The notes under the pieces: model-generated
Seen by the model: only the letters and a program-made list of their open reading frames with translations
Told to the model about the DNA's origin: nothing
Databases searched by the model: none
From: Calothrix sp. NIES-4101
GTDB taxonomy: Bacteria > Cyanobacteriota > Cyanobacteriia > Cyanobacteriales > Nostocaceae
Length of the DNA: 64,000 nt
Direction: 5' to 3'
Assembly: GCA_004296455.1 (NCBI GenBank)
Contig: AP018280.1
Span: 3,906,001-3,970,000, forward strand
Part shown: positions 52,619 through 60,868 of the stretch, piece by piece
How the letters are laid out: each line of letters begins with the position of its first letter
Numbering within the stretch: position 1 is the first letter of the stretch
Made by a program: the position numbers and the translations under genes

Positions 52619-54058
52619 TCATGTCCCCAATTCGGCATGATTTTTACTCCTCTGTTCTTGTAATTGCTGATTCCAATTAACTTTGATGTCTAAAAATTTG
52701 ATATTGGGGGTAGTAGGTAAAAATTTATCAATTAAAGATAGATGTTCTCGATTCATTGCCACGATGACACTGGGCAGATTTTTGAGGAATTCAACAGGTA
52801 ATTGAAAATCACAAACCAAATACATGGTTTTAGATTTATGGGGAGCATTCAAAACCACCAAAGATAATGCTTCGATGGGAGAGGATACCAATATTGCTTG
52901 AGTTGTAGGTTCTCTGGAATGACCTCCCATAATCAAATGGAACCAACCATAATCGCGATTGCTACCGGTGTGAAACATAAAGCGATCGCCATCAACGGGT
53001 TTATGTAGATATGCTCCAGTTGCTTCGTTCGATAAATTTCGTGTCACAAACACCGCATTTCCGTGAATATCTGCATACAGCAAAGAACGCTGGTGCAGGG
53101 TGTGTAGAAGTTTTTGAGGGATACGACGCTTTTGGGTGAGATAATCCTCGATTTCATGCCAATTTTGAGGTGAATGCACTGGTAATACAATTTCTTCTAC
53201 TGCAACAGGTAACTGTAAATTTCGTTGAATACCCGTGATTCGTAGGGTTTTTAGTTCCCGCTCTAACTGCTGTCGTAATTGTTCGCTTTTGAATGCAGTT
53301 TGCTTTAACTCTGTAATCTGCTGGAGAATACGCGATCGCTCGTTCAACTGATAATTAATCACCTCCAACTGGGGATTCAATACCTCAATTACTCTCTGTT
53401 TGTAGGAATCACCCGTTTCCTGTGGTTGCGGTTGAGGTAAGCAGGATTCCAAATCAAGAATCTGGGAATCTTGGTTTATCGCAGCATAATACTTCCTGAT
53501 TTGTTCGTGAGTCGCAACACTTCCCCTAATTCCCCGCATTATTCCCAAATGTGCGACAGCAGCAGCAAAGCTATCTTGCAACTCGTACATTTTGTCCCTG
53601 TTCCCAAATAAAGCCTTACAGTTGAGCTTTCCCCACTCATCCAACGGTACGAGAAAAGCGTGAATATGGGGTGTCATTTCATCGAGGTGTAAGTCTGCAC
53701 GAATAATGCGATTTCCCCAAGATTTATCCAACCATTTCACGACAGCATCAGTAAAGTTATCTAAACGATGTTTGTCGTAGCTTCCACCTTGATTTGGTTC
53801 ATAAGGACGAAAGTATTTTGCGCTTGCGCTTAACAACATTTCAACAGCAATTACAGCGTTTGAGCGAATTTTCTGCGAACCAATTTTTTCTCGGACAAGA
53901 GTTATCAAATCAAGGTTATGAATCGGTTCGATAATTGAAACATTTTTGACTTCTAGGTTTGCATTGGATATATTTCTCATCCTGATTGTGTGTGCTTCGT
54001 GAGTTTTTAATTGCCCCCAGGATTTAATTTTCTGGATACGACAAATTGCAAAGGTCAT
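52619..54058 (-). CDS. MobV-family relaxase with TOPRIM-like C-terminus
   Basis: A 479-aa relaxase starting MTFAICRIQKIKSWGQLKTH with the MobV first motif (HTIRMRNIS), and the metal-binding HLDEMTPHIHAFLVP motif (HxDExxPHxH). It cuts one strand at oriT and pilots it to the coupling protein. The C-terminal part (LLYADIHGNAVFVTRNLSNE, LVSSPIEALSLVVLN) is like the DUF3991/TOPRIM region seen in other cyanobacterial plasmid mobilisation proteins. I start at ATG 54058; a TTG two codons upstream is also in frame. It is opposite to the T4SS operon. Confidence 0.9.
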   Translation of the reverse strand: MTFAICRIQKIKSWGQLKTHEAHTIRMRNISNANLEVKNVSIIEPIHNLDLITLVREKIGSQKIRSNAVIAVEMLLSASAKYFRPYEPNQGGSYDKHRLDNFTDAVVKWLDKSWGNRIIRADLHLDEMTPHIHAFLVPLDEWGKLNCKALFGNRDKMYELQDSFAAAVAHLGIMRGIRGSVATHEQIRKYYAAINQDSQILDLESCLPQPQPQETGDSYKQRVIEVLNPQLEVINYQLNERSRILQQITELKQTAFKSEQLRQQLERELKTLRITGIQRNLQLPVAVEEIVLPVHSPQNWHEIEDYLTQKRRIPQKLLHTLHQRSLLYADIHGNAVFVTRNLSNEATGAYLHKPVDGDRFMFHTGSNRDYGWFHLIMGGHSREPTTQAILVSSPIEALSLVVLNAPHKSKTMYLVCDFQLPVEFLKNLPSVIVAMNREHLSLIDKFLPTTPNIKFLDIKVNWNQQLQEQRSKNHAELGT

Positions 54059-54064
54059 AAGCAA

Positions 54065-55203
54065 GAGTAAAATTCAGGGTCAAAAAAGGCTAAGTAGGTC
54101 GGTGTTAAAAATTGTCGTTATGACAAGGCAGGAGGCAGAGGGCAGAAGGCAGAAGGGAAGAGGGTTTTAGGTAACTTTACTTTTCGTTATATACTACTCT
54201 GCGAGAAGCCGCTCCGCGTCTACGGTTTATTTGCACCGTTTTACTTAATACACTTTTATAAACACTCAAAAATATTTGTTTCTAATTTTGGAATTATGGG
54301 TATTAATTTTTTCTAACCATAATTCTATGATGACTGCTATTTGATGAATCGAAACGCTAATGATTAAATAATTTTATTGGAATTATTTTTCTAAATTGTC
54401 CAACACTATAAGTTATATAAATTTATCCAGCAATTTCTCCAATCATTTTACGTATTTTTGAGAAAAAGTGAGTCTAATTTAACTCATCAATATCTGTAGA
54501 TAGACTGATGGTTTATCTGGAATCGTAAATTATTCAAGCCGCACTCTCAGTATCGCTCAGGGATTTATACATAAGCTTCATTTGCCTCAATTACTTTTAA
54601 TCGCAACTGAAATCAAAGATATAGCTTTCAATATGTAATCCAATGCAAAGAGATATGCCTGAATTTTTATACAGGTAAAATTTCCTTTTCGTGATGAAAA
54701 GCAGTATCTATCTATTGCGAGATTGAATTAATCGAGCGAGAGTTGCTAACAAAGTAGGAAAGAAATTTCGCTCTTGATGAGAAAGCAAATGATTGATTTC
54801 CTTCCCCAATTATTGATAAGCAGTGCTGATAATTCACCCAATAAAATCCACGTTGCCGAAAAAATAGCAATATTCATTCTTACTAGCATTCTCAGGATTA
54901 GGTTTCAGCAGTTATCCCCAAAAAAAGTGTAGTGGGTTTCACTAACGACAAAACGATGGTTGGAAAATCTCAATTCCAGCGAAGCAAAGAAAATCATCGA
55001 ACAGAACTCAACGAACCGTTCGAGTAGCAGAAATAAGGGCTTTTCCATAATCGTAAACCCATACAGCCAGGGAATTAAACCTCAAAACTATCACTGGAGT
55101 CAAATAGAGCCAAAGATAGAGAAAAAAGCCCCAAAAATCCATAAATATCGTTAATCTATCGGCTCCAGAAGTCTCCAATTGTCTCCAAAAAATATGACTT
55201 TTC
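54065..55203. other. 1.1-kb gene-free region beside the relaxase, candidate oriT region
   Basis: No convincing gene. It has a GGCAGGA block at 54126-54160, a second dispersed repeat (ctctgcgagaagccgctccgcgtctacgg at about 54197) and AT-rich DNA. A 64-codon plus-strand frame (54960-55154) is unsupported. Its place upstream of mobV and before the partition operon makes it the natural home of oriT and of the par promoter. Confidence 0.5.
54393..54424 (-). other. Candidate MobV oriT core
   Basis: On the minus strand: AAATTTATATAACTTATAGT followed by GTTGGACAATTT. The palindrome TATAACTTATA stands directly before GTGTT. The octamer TATAGTGT is, from memory, also the core of the pMV158 MobV origin (TATAGTGTG then nick). 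Located about 330 bp upstream of the relaxase start. Suggestive only. Confidence 0.3.
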
Positions 55204-56340
55204 ATGAGTAAAAATACCCTAGAACACAATCACCTCGATTCTTCTCCCTTCGTAATTATTGCTCTCGATTTTGGGGGAAGTGGGACGAAAGGAATTTATT
55301 CGATTTACCAATATAAGCAAGCACACAGCTTATTTATGGAAGCAGAAGTTGCGGAAGTGACACAGGAATCGATCGCAAATTACGAACAGAATTTGATGGG
55401 AAAAACCAATCCAGAAAATCGAGCTTGGGTCAAAATTGATAGTCAAGTTAGAGCAGTGGGATATTTAGCTCAAAGCCGATATTATGCAAATTCTGGTTTG
55501 ATGGAACTCAAATACGAACGAGCAATTTATAAAACCCTAGCTGCAATTTGGGTAGTTAAAGAAAAGCTGAAATTACCATCACAATTGAGAATAGCACTTT
55601 GCGTTTTACTTCCCCCTGGAGAGTTTGAAAATAAAGCCAACTTCGAGCAACTACTACGCAAATATTGTTCCGAATATGCAACACCATCTGGCAAACTTGA
55701 AGTCGATTGCGTGATGTTCAACTGCTTACCTGAAGGGGCAGGAATATATCTATCGCACCAAAAGCAAATAGGGGATGCGATAAAGCAAAAGATTTGTGCG
55801 ATCGCAATGGTTGGTTTTCGTAATGCATCGGTTTTAATTTCTCACCGAGGTGTGGTTTCTAGGGACGGGAAAACATCGGATTTGGGAATGGTTAGGTTAC
55901 TGGAAAAAGTCGTAGCTGCAAGTGCGGGACAAACTGTGGAAAGGTTGACGAGTGCGGTTGCGAATGCTGGAAGCGAAATCGATAGTCGTCCGTTGATGCG
56001 GTTATTGCGTTCTACATCTCAACAAGCGAGAAGCTCCGAGTTAACCACGCTACAACAAGCGATAAAGTTTGCTCGACATGAATATGCAAATAATTTGACA
56101 AGTTGGTTACGACAGGTAATTCCCTCTGATGTGGAGGAAATTATCTTTTGTGGTGGAACTACGGAATATTTGAAGAAAGAATTGAATGCTTATTATCGAG
56201 CTACACCCTGTATTTTTTCTGGAGTTAATATACCAAATTCGCTGGATAAACATAACCTTGGAAGTCGTCTAGCAGATGTTTATGGGGCGTTTTTATTCTT
56301 TGATGAAATGGTGAGGAAAGGCACAGATGCGAGAAGATAA
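55204..56340 (+). CDS. ParM/StbA-like actin-fold partition protein
   Basis: A 378-aa actin-like protein: FVIIALDFGGSGTKGIYSIY (phosphate-1 loop), RAVGYLAQSRYYANS, ALCVLLPPGEF, AIAMVGFRNASVLISHRGVV (phosphate-2), and VEEIIFCGGTTEYLKKEL (adenosine motif). Such proteins polymerise to separate plasmid copies. The stop overlaps the next gene by 14 bp. A good partition system implies a stage as an autonomous circular replicon. Confidence 0.78.
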   Translation: MSKNTLEHNHLDSSPFVIIALDFGGSGTKGIYSIYQYKQAHSLFMEAEVAEVTQESIANYEQNLMGKTNPENRAWVKIDSQVRAVGYLAQSRYYANSGLMELKYERAIYKTLAAIWVVKEKLKLPSQLRIALCVLLPPGEFENKANFEQLLRKYCSEYATPSGKLEVDCVMFNCLPEGAGIYLSHQKQIGDAIKQKICAIAMVGFRNASVLISHRGVVSRDGKTSDLGMVRLLEKVVAASAGQTVERLTSAVANAGSEIDSRPLMRLLRSTSQQARSSELTTLQQAIKFARHEYANNLTSWLRQVIPSDVEEIIFCGGTTEYLKKELNAYYRATPCIFSGVNIPNSLDKHNLGSRLADVYGAFLFFDEMVRKGTDARR

Positions 56341-56800
56341 AAATTCCTACGAGCAACGCAAAAACTTTCGCTGGAGATACCAACCTCGCAATCAAATGGA
56401 TGTATTGTTAATCGAATATATTTCCACAAGTAACGTCAGAAGTACTACAGAAATGATGCTTTTGGCATTGAGAGCATTTTGGCTACCTTTTGCAATTAAA
56501 TCGGCAAGTATTTCAGAGGACGCAAAACAAAAAATCATCACTGAAGCTTGCTGTACTCTCCTCAATCAACTCAATCAAATTTACGCCATATCTGGTTTTT
56601 CCCTCCCTAATTATTTAGTTCCTACCAACCCAACCGACTCAAAACAAATATCAACCCAAGAGCGATTCTCCGACAGAGACGCTACAGGTAGTTTAATTCC
56701 CCGAAGGGGTACGCAATCTTCAAATACACTCAGCATCGAAGAACAAAAGCAAGCAATTGGACAATTTGAATACGAAACTGATTCTTTTAGTAATTGGTAA
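56327..56800 (+). CDS. ParR-like partner of the actin-like protein
   Basis: A 157-aa basic/helical protein: FRWRYQPRNQMDVLLIEYIS and TTEMMLLALRAFWLPFAIKS in the N-terminal half could form a ribbon-helix-helix-like DNA-binding region; the C-terminal half is rich in Ser/Thr/Gln and likely flexible. Position and overlap with the actin-like gene fit a ParR/StbB adaptor. Sequence is not recognisable beyond that. Confidence 0.6.
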   Translation: MREDKNSYEQRKNFRWRYQPRNQMDVLLIEYISTSNVRSTTEMMLLALRAFWLPFAIKSASISEDAKQKIITEACCTLLNQLNQIYAISGFSLPNYLVPTNPTDSKQISTQERFSDRDATGSLIPRRGTQSSNTLSIEEQKQAIGQFEYETDSFSNW

Positions 56801-56806
56801 TCGAAT

Positions 56807-57862
56807 ATGAAAGGCAAGCAAAATAAGCGAAGCAAAGCAAGAACGAATCCTGCTGGTTTTGGTAAGTCCTCAAATAACTCAAATATCATTCAAGAGAATA
56901 GAGATTTTTTAAATAATCCTTTGTTGCTAACTTCTAATCCCATAAATGCAGAAATTGATGATTGGGAACAGGAAATAGAAGGCGGGGCAATTGAAGATGA
57001 ATTGAATTCTAATCCAGAGGGTGAAAATATTAGCCATTTAACTATCCCCACCGCAGCACAACAAAACCCGAGCCTTACCCAAAATATCGATAATCAGATC
57101 GAATCTGTCGATGTTAATTCAAACAACGGAAATATAATATCTATCCAAAAGGGAAAAGAATATCTAAAATCTCCCCATAAAATCCATATTATTGATGGAG
57201 AAAAAGGAGGGGCGGGAAAGTCTTTTGTGAGTAGGGCTTTAATTGAATATTGTCAATTTAAAGAATTAGACATAGCAATTGTCGATGCGGATAATAGCAA
57301 TCAAGATATTACCAAACTCTACGATTGTGTCGTACCTGCATTCTTTAGCGATGATGAAAAGCAAATCAAACATGCTGATAAAATCTTTTATCTGGCATTC
57401 GAGCGATCGGTAATTCTCAACTTACCTGCCCAAGTTTATACGAATGTTACGAATTGGATACAACGTAATAGTTTAGTCGAACTGGGCAAGGAAAATTCAA
57501 TTAGTTTTGTCAAATGGTTTATCTGTACGGGGAGTATCGATTCGGTTAACTTCTTCCTCCAATCTTTAGAAGATTTGGGTAATGATATCCCCCATGTATT
57601 TGTCAGGAATATGGGTTTATGCGATGACTGGAAATATATCGAAGAAATGCCAGAGTTTCAGGATGCAGAAAGTAAATACAAATTTATCACTATCGATTTT
57701 CCAAAGTTTCCATTTTGGGAACGCAACACAATCGATCGCTTGGGAATCACTTTTAATGAATCACTCCAACATCCGGAATTAAAAGTAGTTTCCAGACAGC
57801 GTGTGAAGAATTTTCTTTCCCAAGCATACAAGGCTTTCGATGATACGGAGTTAATTTCATGA
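56807..57862 (+). CDS. ParA/MinD-like P-loop ATPase
   Basis: A 351-aa protein with an acidic, Asn-rich N-terminal 120 residues and then a deviant Walker A ATPase: HIIDGEKGGAGKSFVSRAL, LDIAIVDADNSNQDITKLYD and FITIDFPKFPFWE. Such ATPases accompany relaxase/partition genes on plasmids and conjugative elements (TraL-like). It is followed with 4-bp overlap by the DUF6753-like gene. Confidence 0.75.
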   Translation: MKGKQNKRSKARTNPAGFGKSSNNSNIIQENRDFLNNPLLLTSNPINAEIDDWEQEIEGGAIEDELNSNPEGENISHLTIPTAAQQNPSLTQNIDNQIESVDVNSNNGNIISIQKGKEYLKSPHKIHIIDGEKGGAGKSFVSRALIEYCQFKELDIAIVDADNSNQDITKLYDCVVPAFFSDDEKQIKHADKIFYLAFERSVILNLPAQVYTNVTNWIQRNSLVELGKENSISFVKWFICTGSIDSVNFFLQSLEDLGNDIPHVFVRNMGLCDDWKYIEEMPEFQDAESKYKFITIDFPKFPFWERNTIDRLGITFNESLQHPELKVVSRQRVKNFLSQAYKAFDDTELIS

Positions 57863-58557
57863 ACCAATTAACTCAAACACCAGATGATTTACTTGCCGAA
57901 GCATTGAAAGGAAAAAGCGATGATTTTAAGCGTCGGGTGTTGGATTTTGCATCTAGAAGCGGATTATCTCGCGATGACCCATTATTCCTTGTTTTAGTTG
58001 CAACCGGGCAATTGGAAGCAATGCTAGAAGATGCACCCCATACTTTACAATTGTTGTTTCAAACCTGGAATCGGGAGTTAGCAAATAATCTAGAGTTAGT
58101 TGAAACAGTTGCGGTTGAAAGACAAAAAGTAGCGATTAACCGTGCAGCACAAGCTTTAATTCATGAATCTTTACTCCGGGAAGGTCGAAGCATTATTAAT
58201 TCTGTAATTCCTGCTGCGATCGCGTTTTTCTTAGTGTTCTCGATTGGCTTTATTTCTGGTGTTTCTATTCCTCCTCTGTTGTTTGGTTTTCTGGGAGGGG
58301 GATATACAAAAGTTGCAATAAATAATTTGACATGGAACGAACTAGAAGCAATGAAATGGGCTATGGCTGGGGAAGGAAAATTTGCTAGGAATTTAGTGAA
58401 TTGGAATCGTGGCTATCTGGAAAATGGGGAATGTCTCAAAGATACTCAACAATTGGGTTTGACTTTATCGCAAAATAACCGCAAAGCCAAATCAGGATTT
58501 TGTTTGATATGGGTCAAACCTCCACGAGAACGTCAATTTTTGGAAGGAAATAAATGA
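57859..58557 (+). CDS. DUF6753-like membrane-associated protein
   Basis: A 232-aa protein. The helical N-terminal half (FASRSGLSRDDPLFLVLVAT, GQLEAMLEDAPHTLQLLF) is followed by two hydrophobic helices (VIPAAIAFFLVFSIGFISGV, PPLLFGFLGGGYTKVAI) and a soluble tail. The same arrangement of small TM proteins after a ParA/TraL-like ATPase is known in cyanobacterial plasmids. Translationally coupled to the ATPase (ATGA overlap). Confidence 0.65.
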   Translation: MNQLTQTPDDLLAEALKGKSDDFKRRVLDFASRSGLSRDDPLFLVLVATGQLEAMLEDAPHTLQLLFQTWNRELANNLELVETVAVERQKVAINRAAQALIHESLLREGRSIINSVIPAAIAFFLVFSIGFISGVSIPPLLFGFLGGGYTKVAINNLTWNELEAMKWAMAGEGKFARNLVNWNRGYLENGECLKDTQQLGLTLSQNNRKAKSGFCLIWVKPPRERQFLEGNK

Positions 58558-58589
58558 AGATGCTTCAGGAAAATTTTCCTTAAGCGTCT
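58558..58589. repeat. 32-bp palindrome, copy 3 (intergenic)
   Basis: AGATGCTTCAGGAAAA then TTTTCCTTAAGCGTCT: 14 of 16 arm positions pair. It starts directly after the DUF6753-like stop codon (58555-58557). Here it is not coding and could act as an mRNA 3' hairpin. Confidence 0.8.
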
Positions 58590-58600
58590 CAATCCCGAAA

Positions 58601-58876
58601 TTAAAACTCAATGTAGTTTTCTCGCCAATATTCTTCAGATTTCGGATTTTTCCGTGCTTCTTCTTTCTCTAGCTCGATTTCTTTTTTGCGTTCTTCCCAA
58701 ACTGGGTCATAAAAATCATCATATTCCCCATATCCCTCGCTAATAACTTCATCCGGTGTCATCGATGAAACTATCTGGTATCTACTGGTTTTTGGCTCGT
58801 TAACCATACATGAGATTCCTTTTACTGGATACCAGTTTCCATTGTAATTGAAATTTCTAATTACGTAGCAACTCAA
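58601..58876 (-). CDS. Small acidic hypothetical protein
   Basis: A 91-aa product from a TTG at 58876, with GEYDDFYDPVWEERKKEIEL and a highly charged C-terminal helix ending ENYIEF. It lies in the short gap between the DUF6753-like and the polymerase-like genes on the opposite strand, and its start is only 13 bp from that gene's start. An ATG at 58807 (MVNEP) would give a shorter product. No family recognised; weakly supported. Confidence 0.45.
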   Translation of the reverse strand: MSCYVIRNFNYNGNWYPVKGISCMVNEPKTSRYQIVSSMTPDEVISEGYGEYDDFYDPVWEERKKEIELEKEEARKNPKSEEYWRENYIEF

Positions 58877-58894
58877 CTTATTTACGAATTGCTT

Positions 58895-60868
58895 ATGGTT
58901 CTAAAACTAAATCATTTAGATACTAAAACCAAGCAGGAAACAGGAATCGAAGAAAAACTCGAAAACACTTTAGCTGAATATCTATTTCCTGGTGTTGAAT
59001 TTAGTATTGGCACGGCTTATCCAGAGGCAACTATTCTCGAAGATTTGCAGGAATATAAAGGAAAAACACTGCAATTTTCAGCAGTGAAGAGGATGTATTT
59101 TGCAAGCGATCGCACTGTCAGAGAGCAGTTATATCCCAATCCTTCTGATGGTGCTGCCTATCCTTTATCTTTTACACCCTGTCGTAGTTTTCACAAATTA
59201 GAAAATACCAGAATTTTGGTGATTGATGATGTAACAGGGGAAAATGGAGGTGTTATTGCCAATGCTGATGCGAAGAAATTAGTTGGAGATTGCAAGGGAT
59301 TAATTGACCATAATTTTGCATTTTCCAATAGTATAGATAAGCGTGCATTTCAGTTCCGACTTGGTATTAAACCTCAAGCTGAAAGTCGAGTTATGCGGAT
59401 TGCCAAAGGTACTCTTGCTCCCGCACAACTGGACAAGCTTGGGGAATCATTTTTTCGTATGGGTGGTAAGGTTAGAGATGGGACTTTACGCACGAAGTTT
59501 GGCTACGATTTAGTGTTAGCAACATCTTCGTTTAAAGGTAGGAAGGGAGATGATGCGATTGCACCTGGGGAATACGTGCTATCGATTGGTTTAGGGGTAA
59601 AAGCATTAGCATTGTATCGAGAGCATAGTCTGGGAACTCAGATTTTGGTGAATTATCCCAAGGCAGTAAATCAGGAAATTTTACCCATAATTAAACAAGA
59701 AGCCGAACAATTAGCCAGTGACCAAAAAGATATTCGGAAATTGGCAAAGCGCTATATTGAAACTTACGAGCGACACAAAGCCATCATCGCCAAAAATCAA
59801 CCAATAGAGCCAGATTTACAGGCAGATATCAATGGATTCTCTGTGTTTGATAATTTAGATTCTGGTGGAGAAATTGACGATTCCCAACAAGACGATGATT
59901 TAGTTACGTCACAGAAAGATTTATTGCTGTATTCCTTACTCAAAGCTGATTTAGATAATTACTGCCAGTTACTAGAACACCCTAAAATTGTTGCCGAACT
60001 CCAGGAATTTGCCAGAAAACAATGGGTCGAAATCGCTACGGGACGCTCAATTAAATTTACTTCTGGGCTAGCACAACCAAATTTGGATTTGCAGCACGAT
60101 GAGATAAGCATTCCTTTTTTAAAAGAAGGAGAAGAACTCATCGTTACTCGTTCTCCATTGATTAATTCCAATGGAGTAATTACTTTGATAAATAAACATC
60201 TTCCAGAAATGTTGGATGGCTGTGTTTATATTCATCCCGCTACGGCAATGGATAATATGCAATGCGATTTTGATGGTGATTTATTAGCATTTGCTCCTAG
60301 TCGAGAATTTCCCTATCTGGCTGTGGAAGTCAAAGAGCGGAACTTACCAGAAAACCGCTACCCCGACATTATCAAGCGGGAAAAGGTGCTTTACCAAGGT
60401 AGTTTCGAGCAAATTGCTATCTCGGCAATGGAGAATAAAATTGGCATTATCGCCAACGAAATCCAGAAAAATATAGCCCTGCAATGCGAAATTTGTGCAA
60501 TGCCAAAATCAGAAAAAGCTGATTATTTGAGACAGGTATCTCAGCATTTTGTTCGGGTATTACAAAAACAGCAACAAGATAAACTCCAAATTCCAGATAA
60601 AATATCAGACCAAATTAAGCAATTTGTTTCCAACTCAAATTCAAATAACACAGCACAAATCGGACAAAAATTACACCAAGTCAAAACCATATTAAAAGAT
60701 TGCGTTGCCTCTCTTGGGAACGAGCTACAAGTAGCAGCAGATGGCGCAAAAAGTGCCCTGCGCCCCAATAACGAAATTATTAAATATTGCCAAGCTATTA
60801 CCAACTATAAAGAAATTGAGTGGTTATCTGAAAAAAAAATCCCGAAGCGTTTACCAATCGAGGCATGA
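58895..60868 (+). CDS. Compact two-barrel RNA polymerase-like protein (RdRP/YonO-like)
   Basis: A 657-aa protein (ATG 58895; TTG 58889 also in frame). It has the signature of RNA polymerases with two double-psi beta-barrels. The metal-binding motif is CDFDGD (D at 458, 460 and 462 from the ATG; codons 60263-60280). It is preceded by VTRSPLINSNGVITL and DGCVYIHPATAMDNMQ, which correspond in order to the RNP.L..GDI and SGGDLDGD blocks of eukaryotic-type RdRPs. About 250 residues upstream, FQFRLGIKPQ ... MRIAKGTLAP and LVLATSSFKGRK provide the lysine-bearing first barrel. Such enzymes make RNA from RNA or ssDNA (QDE-1, phage YonO). It is about half the size of those proteins. Function on this element is inferred. 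Overlaps the next gene by 4 bp. Confidence 0.72.
   Translation: MVLKLNHLDTKTKQETGIEEKLENTLAEYLFPGVEFSIGTAYPEATILEDLQEYKGKTLQFSAVKRMYFASDRTVREQLYPNPSDGAAYPLSFTPCRSFHKLENTRILVIDDVTGENGGVIANADAKKLVGDCKGLIDHNFAFSNSIDKRAFQFRLGIKPQAESRVMRIAKGTLAPAQLDKLGESFFRMGGKVRDGTLRTKFGYDLVLATSSFKGRKGDDAIAPGEYVLSIGLGVKALALYREHSLGTQILVNYPKAVNQEILPIIKQEAEQLASDQKDIRKLAKRYIETYERHKAIIAKNQPIEPDLQADINGFSVFDNLDSGGEIDDSQQDDDLVTSQKDLLLYSLLKADLDNYCQLLEHPKIVAELQEFARKQWVEIATGRSIKFTSGLAQPNLDLQHDEISIPFLKEGEELIVTRSPLINSNGVITLINKHLPEMLDGCVYIHPATAMDNMQCDFDGDLLAFAPSREFPYLAVEVKERNLPENRYPDIIKREKVLYQGSFEQIAISAMENKIGIIANEIQKNIALQCEICAMPKSEKADYLRQVSQHFVRVLQKQQQDKLQIPDKISDQIKQFVSNSNSNNTAQIGQKLHQVKTILKDCVASLGNELQVAADGAKSALRPNNEIIKYCQAITNYKEIEWLSEKKIPKRLPIEA

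Noticed and set aside
54960-55154. 64-codon plus-strand frame in the candidate oriT region
   Set aside because: TTG start, low complexity, no relatives recognised; could not be supported.
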